Both the position numbers and the translations under genes were made by a program. A stretch of DNA of 50,198 nt from Micavibrio sp. (GTDB lineage Bacteria > Pseudomonadota > Alphaproteobacteria > Micavibrionales > Micavibrionaceae). The DNA is taken from assembly GCA_027075555.1 (NCBI GenBank), contig JALTAZ010000059.1:1-50198 (forward strand). Reading direction: 5' to 3'. Below are positions 25,777 through 35,061 of this stretch, one piece after another. Under the pieces are notes generated by a model. The model was given only the letters and a program-made list of their open reading frames with translations. It searched no databases and had not been told where the DNA came from. The first letter of the stretch is position 1. Every line of letters begins with the position of its first letter.

Positions 25777-28014
25777 ATGCTACCCCGTATAAAAAGTATA
25801 AAAACCACCCTTGTCCTTACAACTATCCTTGGCGCTACTCCCCTTTATAATGCAAAAGCCGAAGAGCAGGTTACTTCAAAAAATTACGCCAAGACCATTA
25901 TGGAACGCGTTATGGTTATTGGCAACGCAGAAAAAGCACAAGACTTAACGGGTTCGGGGCAGTTTATTGATGAAAAAATGCTTGATCGAAATAGCTATAC
26001 CGATATTAACCGTATCTTGCGCCAAGTTCCAGGGGTTAATATTCAAGAAGATGAAGGCTATGGCAACCGCCCAAATATTGGTCTTCGTGGTGGACGCTCT
26101 GAACGCAGTGCAGATATTACCCTTATGGAAGATGGTGTACTTATTGCTCCAGCGCCCTACTCAGCACCCGCAGCCTACTACTTCCCTCGCGTAAGCCGTA
26201 TGGAAGCAGTAGAGGTGCGTAAAGGCTCTAGCACCATCAAATTCGGACCACGCACAACCAGTGGGGCGGTAAACCTTATCTCAAGTTCTGTTCCATCAAC
26301 GCGAAAAATTAAGGCATTGGCAGGATATGGAACTAATAATACACAAAGGCTTCAAGCGCAATATGGAGATAGTATAGCCTTTGGTTCTGGCAATATCGGA
26401 TTTGTCATTAACGCTAGCACTGATTCGACTGATGGATTTAAATCCATCGATATTGTTGGTGGCAATACTGGATATTCTATACAGGACATAATGGGAAAAG
26501 TAAAATTCAGCACAGACCCAACCGCAGATATTTTTCAGTCACTGGAAATCAAAATTGGTGCGACTGAGGAAACATCGAACGAAACATATCTAGGTCTGAC
26601 GCAAGATGATTTTAATGCCAACCCTTTTCGCCGTTATGCTTCAACGCAAATGGATAATATGGATGCAAATAACCGCCAATATTATATTCGGCACTTTGCC
26701 GATTTTGGTAATTTTGATGTTACAACCACGCTTTACCATAATCAATTTTCAAGAAATTGGTATAAACTTGACGACATTACTATCGGTGGCGTACGTCAAA
26801 GCCTCAATAGTGCATTAAATGATGCTACATATCTTGCAGCGCTTCAAGGAACAACCAATTTAGACGGAAGCGCGGCAAATAATCTTACATTACGAGCTAA
26901 TAACCGCGACTACTATTCTACTGGTATTCAAACAGACATGGCAACCCAATTTAATCTAGGTGACGCAGATCATGAGCTGGAATTTGGACTTCGCTATCAC
27001 TATGATAAGGAAGATCGTTTTCAGCAAGAAGATCTTTATGCCATCAATAATGGCGTTATGACTCTGGCAAGCTCTGGTGAGGCTGGATCACAAGCAAACC
27101 GCCATGCAACAGCAAAAGCAACGGCATTTTACGTTCAAGACGAGATCAGCATTGCAAACTGGACAATCGTTCCTGGCGTTCGCTATGAATATATTCGACT
27201 GATGCGAGAAGATTTTAATAATGGGGAAACTCGCAAAAACACTGTTGATGTTATTGTTCCTGGGATAGGTATTGGTTATGCCTTAACAGATAATCTTAGT
27301 CTACTTGGCGGAATTCACAAAGGTTTTGCACCGCCATCACCTGGAAGTACGAATGAAAAAAGCGAAGAAAGCATCAATTATGAGCTAGGAGGACGTTACA
27401 ATGGAACTATTTTCAATGCTGAATTTGTTGGTTTCTTCAATGACTACTCTAATCTTTTAGGCGAGTGTACGCTTTCATCAGGTTGCAGTGGTGGCACTAC
27501 GGGGGAGCAATTTAATGCAGGTGAGGTTAATGCATATGGAGCAGAATTTTCGCTCAACTATGATGCTGCATCAAACCTGAAACTTCCTGAAAATATAAGC
27601 CTTCCTATCAATTTTAATTATACATACACCCGGGCTGAGTTTCAAAATAGCTTTGTTAGTAGCTTCGATGAATGGGGAAGTGTTAGCGCAGGGGATGAAC
27701 TTCCTTATATCCCTGAACATCAATTTTATGTTTCTGCTGGTGTTGTAGCCCCCAAATGGGAAATGCATGTATCAGGTAAATATGTTGATAAAATGCGTAC
27801 ACAAGCCGGCAGTGGCTCTATCCCGTCGGGGCAAGGCACAGACGAAAATTTCATTATTGATGTTGCTGGTGAATATGAGATTATTGACCATGCTCGCCTG
27901 TTTTTTACAGCCGATAATATAACCGATAAAGAATATGTTGCTGCACGCCGTCCTGCCGGAGCACGCCCGGGAAAACCTGCTACATTTCTTGCGGGTATTA
28001 AATTAAAATTTTAA
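25777..28014 (+). CDS. TonB-dependent outer-membrane receptor, FecA-like
   Basis: The 745-residue precursor has a signal peptide ending near 'YNAKAEE'. The plug domain (~40-165) contains 'INRILRQVPGVNIQED', 'NIGLRGGRSERSADITLMED' and 'VEVRKGSSTIKFGPRTTSGA'. The 22-strand barrel ends with the aromatic 'AGIKLKF'. The plug wording is closest to the FecA/COG4772 group, suggesting a ferric chelate such as dicitrate, though the ligand is inference. There is no N-terminal signalling domain and no fecIR pair, so control is probably by Fur alone. AGGAG lies about nine bases before the ATG. Confidence 0.87.
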   Translation: MLPRIKSIKTTLVLTTILGATPLYNAKAEEQVTSKNYAKTIMERVMVIGNAEKAQDLTGSGQFIDEKMLDRNSYTDINRILRQVPGVNIQEDEGYGNRPNIGLRGGRSERSADITLMEDGVLIAPAPYSAPAAYYFPRVSRMEAVEVRKGSSTIKFGPRTTSGAVNLISSSVPSTRKIKALAGYGTNNTQRLQAQYGDSIAFGSGNIGFVINASTDSTDGFKSIDIVGGNTGYSIQDIMGKVKFSTDPTADIFQSLEIKIGATEETSNETYLGLTQDDFNANPFRRYASTQMDNMDANNRQYYIRHFADFGNFDVTTTLYHNQFSRNWYKLDDITIGGVRQSLNSALNDATYLAALQGTTNLDGSAANNLTLRANNRDYYSTGIQTDMATQFNLGDADHELEFGLRYHYDKEDRFQQEDLYAINNGVMTLASSGEAGSQANRHATAKATAFYVQDEISIANWTIVPGVRYEYIRLMREDFNNGETRKNTVDVIVPGIGIGYALTDNLSLLGGIHKGFAPPSPGSTNEKSEESINYELGGRYNGTIFNAEFVGFFNDYSNLLGECTLSSGCSGGTTGEQFNAGEVNAYGAEFSLNYDAASNLKLPENISLPINFNYTYTRAEFQNSFVSSFDEWGSVSAGDELPYIPEHQFYVSAGVVAPKWEMHVSGKYVDKMRTQAGSGSIPSGQGTDENFIIDVAGEYEIIDHARLFFTADNITDKEYVAARRPAGARPGKPATFLAGIKLKF

Positions 28015-28047
28015 TCTCATGTAATATTAATATATAGATAATTAAAT

Positions 28048-28106
28048 TTATCCGCGGATAAAAAACAACTAGATTAAGCTGATAGTATTTTATTATTCGC
28101 GGATAA
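28048..28106. repeat. Pair of 14-bp palindromes with shared flank
   Basis: TTATCCGCGGATAA (28048-28061, perfect palindrome) and TTATTCGCGGATAA (28093-28106, one mismatch) are both followed by an A-tract and ACAACT, 45 bases apart. They lie between the receptor stop and the DAHP synthase start and could be operator sites or hairpins. Confidence 0.75.
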
Positions 28107-28188
28107 AAAAACAACTGGCAGAACTTTGTTTATACAGACAAAAATTCATTTACATTTGATTATAGTAACAGTTTAATGCATAACCTTT

Positions 28189-28224
28189 GTTCATATGTTT
28201 ATATATGTTCATATGTTTATATAT
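28189..28224. repeat. 18-bp perfect tandem repeat upstream of DAHP synthase
   Basis: GTTCATATGTTTATATAT occurs twice without a spacer, ending 47 bases before the first DAHP synthase start codon. Each unit contains the palindrome CATATG. Confidence 0.9.
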
Positions 28225-28271
28225 ATGTATTTATATGTATGTGAAGCTAGATAATAGATAGAACGTAAATA

Positions 28272-29681
28272 ATGGTTATTCAAATGGCAAATAAATGGAC
28301 ACCTCAAAGCTGGAGAGATAAGCCAGCGCAACAACTCCCTGAATATAGCGATGAAATTTCATTAAAGAATGTTGAAAAAGAGCTAGGGAAAATGCCCCCT
28401 TTGGTTTTTGCAGGAGAAGCACGCAGGCTTCAAGAGCAACTTGGGCTTGCAGCTCAGGGAAAAGCTTTTCTTCTTCAAGGTGGAGATTGTGCAGAAAGCT
28501 TTGCTGAATTTAACGCAAACAAAATTCGTGATACATTCCGCGCACTGTTGCAAATGGCTGTTGTTATGACATATGCGGGATCACTACCCATTATTAAAGT
28601 TGGGCGTATGGCAGGTCAATTTGCAAAACCAAGATCCAGTGACGTAGAAACTCAAGGTGATATTACCCTTCCTAGTTACCGTGGTGATAATATAAACTCG
28701 TTAGAATTTACAAAAGAGGCAAGAAAACCAGACCCAAAGCGCATGGTTATTGCATATCATCAAGCATCATCTACCCTTAATTTACTACGCGCCTTTGCAA
28801 ATGGTGGCTATGCCAACCTCAATAAAGTTAATAAATGGAATTTAAGTTTTGTTGCCAGCAGCCCACTAGGTGAGAAATATCAAGATTTAGCAAATCGTAT
28901 TAGCGATGCCATGCGTTTTATGGAAGCTTGCGGAATTACACCTGATAATGTTCCTGCACTAAAAGAAACAAGTTTTTATACATCACATGAAGCGCTGTTA
29001 CTTCCATATGAGGAAGCAATGACCAGAACTGACAGCCTGACAGGTGACTGGTATGATACTTCTGCACATATGTTATGGGTTGGCGCACGCACTCACCAGT
29101 TAGATAATGCACAAATTGAGTTTGTACGCGGAATAAAAAACCCACTAGGGCTTAAATGTTCTCCAGCTTTAAAATCTGATGAATTATTGCGTTTAATTGA
29201 AGTGCTAAACCCTGATAATATACCAGGCCGGCTAACTTTAATCTCTCGTATGGGGCAAGGTAGAGTAAAAGAAAATCTTACCCCTCTTATAAAAGCAGTC
29301 GAACAAGAGGGGTTAAGCGTTATATGGTCTTGTGATCCTATGCACGGAAATACAATTAAATCTTCCTCTGGTTATAAAACAAGACCATTTGATGCAATAC
29401 TCGCAGAAGTGCGTGAATTCTTTACTGTTCATAAAGAGATAGGCTCACATCCTGGCGGAATTCATATAGAGATGACAGGTCAAAATGTAACTGAATGTGT
29501 TGGCGGCGCAGATGCAATTGCTGATGAGGACTTATCTAGTCGTTATCACACGCATTGTGACCCTCGCCTTAATGCTAATCAGGCTCTGGAGTTAGCTTTT
29601 CTTATTGCTGATGAGCTAAAAGATATTCGTAAGGATCAAGATCATAACTATGAATCACAGGACTTAAGCGCGGTAGAATAA
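28272..29681 (+). CDS. Class II 3-deoxy-7-phosphoheptulonate (DAHP) synthase
   Basis: This enzyme joins phosphoenolpyruvate and erythrose-4-phosphate in the first step of the shikimate pathway. The 469-residue class II (plant/Mycobacterium-type) protein shows '[14 protein letters not shown]' (~75), '[15 protein letters not shown]', '[20 protein letters not shown]' (~350) and '[16 protein letters not shown]' (~395), covering substrate and metal ligands. Two ATGs, at 28272 and 28284, are both possible; [11 protein letters not shown] (28284) matches the usual family start, and neither has a strong ribosome binding site. nadE starts one base after the stop. Confidence 0.95.
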   Translation: MVIQMANKWTPQSWRDKPAQQLPEYSDEISLKNVEKELGKMPPLVFAGEARRLQEQLGLAAQGKAFLLQGGDCAESFAEFNANKIRDTFRALLQMAVVMTYAGSLPIIKVGRMAGQFAKPRSSDVETQGDITLPSYRGDNINSLEFTKEARKPDPKRMVIAYHQASSTLNLLRAFANGGYANLNKVNKWNLSFVASSPLGEKYQDLANRISDAMRFMEACGITPDNVPALKETSFYTSHEALLLPYEEAMTRTDSLTGDWYDTSAHMLWVGARTHQLDNAQIEFVRGIKNPLGLKCSPALKSDELLRLIEVLNPDNIPGRLTLISRMGQGRVKENLTPLIKAVEQEGLSVIWSCDPMHGNTIKSSSGYKTRPFDAILAEVREFFTVHKEIGSHPGGIHIEMTGQNVTECVGGADAIADEDLSSRYHTHCDPRLNANQALELAFLIADELKDIRKDQDHNYESQDLSAVE

Positions 29682-29682
29682 G

Positions 29683-31359
29683 ATGAGCTATGATCTTATT
29701 AGGATAACACTAGCCCAGCTTAACCCAACAGTTGGCGACATTGACGGCAATGCCCAACAAATACTAAATATTTGGAAAAAATATGATACGACCAGTGATC
29801 TAGTTATTTTTCCTGAATTATTTTTATGTGGTTATCCACCTGAAGATCTGATCCTAAATAGCGCATTTATTGATTATCTTGAACAAAAACTTGAGCATAT
29901 CCGCACACAGAGCAAAAATTATAACTCTTCTGCTCTAATACCTACAATATGGCGTAAAAACAGCAAAATATACAATGCCGCCCTTATTGTTAAAAGTGGT
30001 AAAATCACAGATATAATATTAAAACACAAGCTCCCCAATAATTTTGTATTTGATGAGCCCAGAACCTTTGCAAGTGGTCCTTTACCAATGCCTGTATCAT
30101 TTCATGGTCATAAGTTAGGAATCATGATTTGTGAAGATCTCTGGCATAGCGATGTTTCACTCCACCTAAAAAATAATGGTGCAGAGTTTTTAATTGCAAT
30201 AAATGGAAGCCCTTTCCACTCTCATCAATTTGATAAAAGAAAATCAGTTGCCATTAAAGCCGTATCAGAAACCAGCCTTGACTTAATTTATCTAAATATG
30301 TTTGGTGGACAAGATGAGTTAGTATTTGATGGTAGATCTTTCATAATGTCAAAAGATCAAAAAATTTCTTATATAGCCCCAGCATTTGAAAAATCTATAA
30401 TTCAAACAAAAGTAAGTAGAAACCCCAAATCAATAGATGTTATTGATAATATTAACATTGTAAATAAACAATGCAATGAACAAGAACTTATATATAAAGC
30501 ACTTGTTACAGGCGTTAAGGATTATGTTCATAAAAATGGATTTTCTGATGTTTTAATTGGTTTGTCTGGCGGGATAGATAGCGCATTGACCGCCACCATA
30601 GCAGTTGATGCCCTTGGAAAAGATCATGTGCGTTGTATTATGCTTCCTTCCGAATTCACATCTCAAGAAAGCCTTGATGATGCAAAAGAATGTGCAAAAC
30701 TACTAGGTGTTAAATATGAAATAATAAAAATTGAGCAGGCAATATCAACTTTTGAGAATATAATTCCTAACCTTAATGGTCTTGCACATGAAAATACTCA
30801 GAGCAGAATCCGTGGAACAATACTAATGGCACTATCTAACATTAGTGGAGAAATGCTGCTTACAACTGGAAACAAAAGTGAAATGGCAGTGGGATATTGT
30901 ACGCTTTATGGTGATATGAATGGCGGATTTAATCCATTAAAAGATGTATATAAAACCCAAGTTTATGAATTATCAAAATGGCTTAATAAAGATAAAGATA
31001 AAGATAAAGATATAATACCTCAACGCATAATAACAAAAGAGCCAACGGCAGAATTACGCAAAAACCAAAAAGATCAAGATAGCCTACCCCCCTATTATTT
31101 ACTTGATGATATATTACGCTTGCTTATTGAATATGATAATGTCGACTGGGAGTGTGCTTCTGAAATTTTGCATGATATACAAAATAAATGCCTGAAATAT
31201 CCATATGAAGTTGAAAAAGTAGCACGCCTTTTAAGAAATACGGAATATAAACGCTACCAGTCACCTCCTGGAACGCGCATATCATATAGAGCATTTGGAA
31301 GAGATCGCAGATACCCCTTGACTAACCGCTTTATAAATAAGATTGAAAAAAGCTACTGA
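29683..31359 (+). CDS. nadE: Glutamine-dependent NAD+ synthetase
   Basis: NadE amidates nicotinic acid adenine dinucleotide using glutamine. The N-terminal nitrilase-type glutaminase domain (~1-260) shows the Glu-Lys-Cys triad regions 'VIFPELFLCGYPPEDL', 'LKHKLPNN' and 'IMICEDLWHSD'. The C-terminal synthetase domain (~265-558) has the pyrophosphate-binding 'GLSGGIDSALTATIAVDALG' and 'LTTGNKSEMAVGYCTLYGD'. A (KD)4 run at ~436-443 comes from a hexanucleotide repeat in a surface loop. One base separates it from DAHP synthase, so they form an operon. Confidence 0.96.
   Translation: MSYDLIRITLAQLNPTVGDIDGNAQQILNIWKKYDTTSDLVIFPELFLCGYPPEDLILNSAFIDYLEQKLEHIRTQSKNYNSSALIPTIWRKNSKIYNAALIVKSGKITDIILKHKLPNNFVFDEPRTFASGPLPMPVSFHGHKLGIMICEDLWHSDVSLHLKNNGAEFLIAINGSPFHSHQFDKRKSVAIKAVSETSLDLIYLNMFGGQDELVFDGRSFIMSKDQKISYIAPAFEKSIIQTKVSRNPKSIDVIDNINIVNKQCNEQELIYKALVTGVKDYVHKNGFSDVLIGLSGGIDSALTATIAVDALGKDHVRCIMLPSEFTSQESLDDAKECAKLLGVKYEIIKIEQAISTFENIIPNLNGLAHENTQSRIRGTILMALSNISGEMLLTTGNKSEMAVGYCTLYGDMNGGFNPLKDVYKTQVYELSKWLNKDKDKDKDIIPQRIITKEPTAELRKNQKDQDSLPPYYLLDDILRLLIEYDNVDWECASEILHDIQNKCLKYPYEVEKVARLLRNTEYKRYQSPPGTRISYRAFGRDRRYPLTNRFINKIEKSY
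30988..31011 (+). repeat. (AAAGAT)x4 microsatellite inside nadE
   Basis: Four perfect AAAGAT units encode Lys-Asp repeats. The unit is a multiple of three, so copy-number change alters loop length without breaking the frame. Confidence 0.9.
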
Positions 31360-31406
31360 TATAACTATTAAAGAACAACTTACTTATAATATGAAAAGAG
31401 AATAAT

Positions 31407-32756
31407 ATGAGTGTAAAAGTTAGATTTGCCCCCTCCCCTACAGGAATGTTACATGTTGGCAATGCCAGAACTGCATTGATAGCATGGCTGTTCACACGAT
31501 CACAAAACGGACATTTCTTACTTAGGATCGATGACACAGATCAAGAGCGCTCTAAGAAGGAATATGAAAAAGCTATTCTATCTGGTTTAAAATGGCTTGG
31601 TATTGATTGGGATAGCAAGCTTTACCAACATAATAGAACACAAATATATAATAAAAAAATTGAACAACTTAAAGCTGATGGACGCTTATATCCATGCTAT
31701 GAAACGCCTAATGAACTTGATCTAAAGCGCAAGAGCCAGCTATCTCGTAAATTACCGCCAATATATGACAGGCAATCCCTCAATCTTACTAATGAACAAA
31801 TAAAATCCTACGAAGATGAAGGACGAAAAGCACATTGGCGTTTTAAAATGGATCACAAACCTATTGAATGGAATGACTTGGTCAGAGGTGATGTTAAATT
31901 TAATGGCGCGGACTTATCAGACCCTGTTTTAATACGTGAAGATGGAACTCCGCTATATCACATTTGCTCGGTTATTGATGATATTGATTATGGTATAACC
32001 CATGTAATACGCGGGGAAGACCATGTTTCTAATACTGCATGTCATATTCAAATGTTTGAAGCTCTTGGATCAAAACCACCAAAATTTGCACATTTGCCTC
32101 TTCTTTCAGACAAAGAAGGAGAGAAATTATCTAAACGCATTGGCTCTTTGAGTTTACACGATTTACAAAAAGATGGGCTAGAACCCATGTCCATTGTAAG
32201 TCTAATGGCTAGACTTGGCACATCTGAACCAATAGAAATTTTCACAGATATTAAAAAGGTAATAGAAAGCTTTGATATTTCTACATTCTCACGAGGAACA
32301 CCTAAATTTGATGCTGAAGAACTTAAGCGCCTTAACGCAAAGATTTTGCATGAATTAGATTTTTCATCAATAAAGCACAGATTAAGTTCTATTGGCTTAT
32401 CAGATATTGATGAAGAATTCTGGCTTGCTGTCCGTCCAAATATAGAAAAATTATCTGATATTAAAGATTGGTGGCAAGTTGCGAAAGGTCCTGTTAATCC
32501 TGTTATTAAAGACAAAGAATTTATCAGCCAAGCACTAGAGCTACTCCCGCCTACCCCATGGGGTGAAAATACATGGAAAGAATGGACAAAAGCAATAAGA
32601 GAAAAAACTGGACGCAAAGGTCGTGATTTATTTATGCCTCTTCGTCAGGCACTTACAGGAATGGATCATGGTCCAGAGCTTGGTATATTGCTACTTCTTA
32701 TTGGTGAGGATAAAGCAAAAGAACGTCTTATGAATGGTAACAAACACATTGAGTAG
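31407..32756 (+). CDS. gltX: Glutamate--tRNA ligase
   Basis: Class I aminoacyl-tRNA synthetase of 449 residues with 'RFAPSPTGMLHVGNARTALI' (HIGH-type motif, ~6-25), 'HVIRGEDHVSNT' and 'EKLSKRIGSLSL' (KMSKS-type motif, ~240). The zinc-cluster region of many bacterial GltX proteins is reduced here to a single cysteine, 'RLYPCYETPNEL'. Alphaproteobacteria often carry two GltX paralogues, one of which serves tRNA-Gln; which one this is cannot be settled from this window. It lies 47 bases after nadE and is convergent with rnhA. Confidence 0.94.
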   Translation: MSVKVRFAPSPTGMLHVGNARTALIAWLFTRSQNGHFLLRIDDTDQERSKKEYEKAILSGLKWLGIDWDSKLYQHNRTQIYNKKIEQLKADGRLYPCYETPNELDLKRKSQLSRKLPPIYDRQSLNLTNEQIKSYEDEGRKAHWRFKMDHKPIEWNDLVRGDVKFNGADLSDPVLIREDGTPLYHICSVIDDIDYGITHVIRGEDHVSNTACHIQMFEALGSKPPKFAHLPLLSDKEGEKLSKRIGSLSLHDLQKDGLEPMSIVSLMARLGTSEPIEIFTDIKKVIESFDISTFSRGTPKFDAEELKRLNAKILHELDFSSIKHRLSSIGLSDIDEEFWLAVRPNIEKLSDIKDWWQVAKGPVNPVIKDKEFISQALELLPPTPWGENTWKEWTKAIREKTGRKGRDLFMPLRQALTGMDHGPELGILLLLIGEDKAKERLMNGNKHIE

Positions 32757-32795
32757 CAAATAACATGATTACGCACTTATTTATAAGATAATAAA

Positions 32796-33227
32796 CTAAG
32801 AAGGAATACCAAACCTTGCTAATTCATCTGCTCTTTCATTTTCCACGTGACCTGCATGCCCCTTCACCCAAATAAATTCAACATTATGTCTTTCAACCAA
32901 CAAGTCTATACGTTCCCATAAATCTTTATTTTTAACTGGTTTTTTAGATGCAGTTTTCCAACCTCTTTTCTTCCAACCCTCTAGCCACTCAGTAATACCT
33001 TGCATGACATATTTGCTGTCAGTATATAACCTAACATTTGAAGGCTTTTTTAGTGCTTCAAGGGATTTTATAACTGCCATCATCTCCATACGGTTGTTGG
33101 TGGTTTCTTTTTCTCCACCATATATTTCTTTTTCATGCCCATTATAACGCATCAGCGCGCCCCAACCACCAGAACCTGGATTACCGCTACATGCTCCATC
33201 AGTATATATTTCAACATAATTTGTCAT
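32796..33227 (-). CDS. rnhA: Ribonuclease HI
   Basis: RNase HI cuts the RNA strand of RNA-DNA hybrids. The 143-residue protein keeps the acidic active site: Asp in '[20 protein letters not shown]', Glu in '[12 protein letters not shown]', Asp in '[12 protein letters not shown]' and Asp in 'NERADELA'. The basic '[20 protein letters not shown]' handle is also present. Its ATG overlaps the end of the P-loop gene by four bases, so it is translated as part of ispH-P-loop-rnhA. Confidence 0.96.
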   Translation of the reverse strand: MTNYVEIYTDGACSGNPGSGGWGALMRYNGHEKEIYGGEKETTNNRMEMMAVIKSLEALKKPSNVRLYTDSKYVMQGITEWLEGWKKRGWKTASKKPVKNKDLWERIDLLVERHNVEFIWVKGHAGHVENERADELARFGIPS

Positions 33228-33982
33228 GAATTATCCAAATGCTTAGCAATTATTTCAACAAACTGATCCGAAGATTGTATATTTTTAAACTCACTGCTTG
33301 GAACTGTTACTCCATATAAATCTGCTAGCCTTTGATATTTGGGTTTGCGTGCCTCAAATAAAATTGGAAAAACCCAGCGAGAAAAATCATCAGGCTCTAT
33401 TTCTGCAACATTATGATAGCCATTTTCCGACATATATATATCAAGTTTTTCAGTTAAAAACCTAGGAGGGAAAAATAACGGCTTTGGATATTCGCGCGCG
33501 CGCCTTAATACTTCTTGTTCTTCATCTTTGCCTGTTTTCAAATAAATAAACAAAGTTTGCTCTCCAATTTTTCGAAGCAACTCATCATCTTCTATTTCAC
33601 ATAAACTTCCAGTAGAGTCATGGACAAAATCACCTGAAACATTATCCAAAACTCTAGCCATATCATTAAGAGCCATAATCTCTGCATCATAATATGATTT
33701 TTGCCGTTGCCTAAATAACTCAAGATCAAAACCACCCGATAGGGGTTTACCCAACTTTCCAAGATAAACGGATAAAGCTCCAATATTCTCTGCGCTTATA
33801 CCTTTGGAATTATCTAACTCATCCTTTAAATATTTTGCACCAATAACATAATCACATGAGTAACTATACCACCCCCATTTCTCTAACTGGCATGAAATAT
33901 AGGTTTTACCTGCACCAGACATGCCTATAAGGGTAATGGCCTTTTTAGACTTATTTAAAAAATCTTGCTTTGTTAATTTCAT
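33224..33982 (-). CDS. P-loop kinase-like protein, function unknown (252 aa)
   Basis: The N-terminus carries a Walker A motif '[13 protein letters not shown]' (~18-30), reminiscent of shikimate or nucleoside kinases, and '[13 protein letters not shown]' (~118) could be a Walker B or substrate segment. The remainder is soluble, with no membrane helix. Residues ~165-185 ('[17 protein letters not shown]') are distinctive but unfamiliar. It sits between ispH and rnhA, where many Alphaproteobacteria have thrB (homoserine kinase), yet it is not ThrB-like. It overlaps rnhA by four bases and lies five bases after ispH. A small-molecule kinase or an NTP-dependent regulator is possible. Confidence 0.75.
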   Translation of the reverse strand: MKLTKQDFLNKSKKAITLIGMSGAGKTYISCQLEKWGWYSYSCDYVIGAKYLKDELDNSKGISAENIGALSVYLGKLGKPLSGGFDLELFRQRQKSYYDAEIMALNDMARVLDNVSGDFVHDSTGSLCEIEDDELLRKIGEQTLFIYLKTGKDEEQEVLRRAREYPKPLFFPPRFLTEKLDIYMSENGYHNVAEIEPDDFSRWVFPILFEARKPKYQRLADLYGVTVPSSEFKNIQSSDQFVEIIAKHLDNS

Positions 33983-33987
33983 AATAT

Positions 33988-34938
33988 TTAAACTTCACTC
34001 AAAATTTTAGGAACTTTAAAATGAACGTTTTCTTGAGTGATTGCAATCTCTTCTAACTCAACTATAAAAAATTCCTTTGCCTTTTCAATCACTTCATTTA
34101 TCAAAATTTCAGGAGCCGAAGCACCAGCGCTAAGCCCTAAAGAATTTATACCATCTAACCATGCCCAGTTGATTTCATCTACGCGCTGAACCAACATTGC
34201 CTTTTCACAACCATTAAGAGCGGCAACCTCAACCAAACGATTAGAATTTGATGAATTAGGCGCACCAAGAACCATTACCGCATCACTTAACGGAGCTATA
34301 GCCTTCATTGCTGCTTGGCGATTAGTCGTGGCATAACAAATATCTTCCTTTTTAGGGCTTTTAATATGCGGAAAACGCTGTTGTAAAGCCTCAACAATTC
34401 CTGCCGTATCATCAACTGAAAGCGTGGTTTGCGTGCAATATGCCAACTTATAATCATCATCAATATCAAGAGTATTTACATCTTCTACCTTTTCAACCAA
34501 CTTAACAGCGCCTTTGGGTAGCTGCCCCATCGTACCGATAACCTCCGGATGACCAGCGTGACCTATTAAAATAACCGTATCCCCACTTTTTGCATGTCGT
34601 TCAGCTTCTCTATGAACTTTACTAACTAATGGACAAGTTGCATCAATAAAAAACATTTTACGGTTTTTTGCTTCTTCTGGTACCGATTTAGCTACACCAT
34701 GAGCCGAAAAAATAACGGGCTGCCCATCATTAGGAATTTCATTGAGTTTTTCTACAAAAACCGCGCCCTTATCTCGCAATGAATTAACTACAAATTTATT
34801 ATGGACGATTTCATGGCGCACATATACCGGGGCGCCATATTTTTCTAGTGCTAACTCAACAATTTGAATTGCTCTATCTACCCCAGCACAAAAACCACGT
34901 GGCGCCGCTAATAAAATCTTTAAAGGCCTTCTTTCCAT
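33988..34938 (-). CDS. ispH: 4-hydroxy-3-methylbut-2-enyl diphosphate reductase
   Basis: IspH is the last enzyme of the MEP pathway, reducing HMBPP to IPP and DMAPP with an iron-sulfur cluster. All three cluster cysteines are visible: '[14 protein letters not shown]' (~17), '[11 protein letters not shown]' (~100) and '[13 protein letters not shown]' (~200). Substrate-binding '[12 protein letters not shown]' and '[14 protein letters not shown]' are also present. The 316-residue length is normal. It heads the minus-strand run ispH-P-loop-rnhA. Together with dxs and ispA about 3 kb away, it covers early and late isoprenoid steps in this region. Confidence 0.97.
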   Translation of the reverse strand: MERRPLKILLAAPRGFCAGVDRAIQIVELALEKYGAPVYVRHEIVHNKFVVNSLRDKGAVFVEKLNEIPNDGQPVIFSAHGVAKSVPEEAKNRKMFFIDATCPLVSKVHREAERHAKSGDTVILIGHAGHPEVIGTMGQLPKGAVKLVEKVEDVNTLDIDDDYKLAYCTQTTLSVDDTAGIVEALQQRFPHIKSPKKEDICYATTNRQAAMKAIAPLSDAVMVLGAPNSSNSNRLVEVAALNGCEKAMLVQRVDEINWAWLDGINSLGLSAGASAPEILINEVIEKAKEFFIVELEEIAITQENVHFKVPKILSEV

Positions 34939-35061
34939 GAAAACCTATATAAGCAATATTTTATAAATAATCTATACCCTCCTTGCCTATCCATTATGTT
35001 TTGCGTAGTATAGCAATAACGCGGAATTATATGGGTTTATTATATCAGGACATAAAAACAG

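Noticed and set aside
28048-28224. CRISPR array
   Set aside because: Only two units of each repeat, with no regular spacers and no cas genes in the window.
32048-32617. 189-codon minus-strand ORF
   Set aside because: Fully contained in gltX on the other strand, Ser-rich and without family features.
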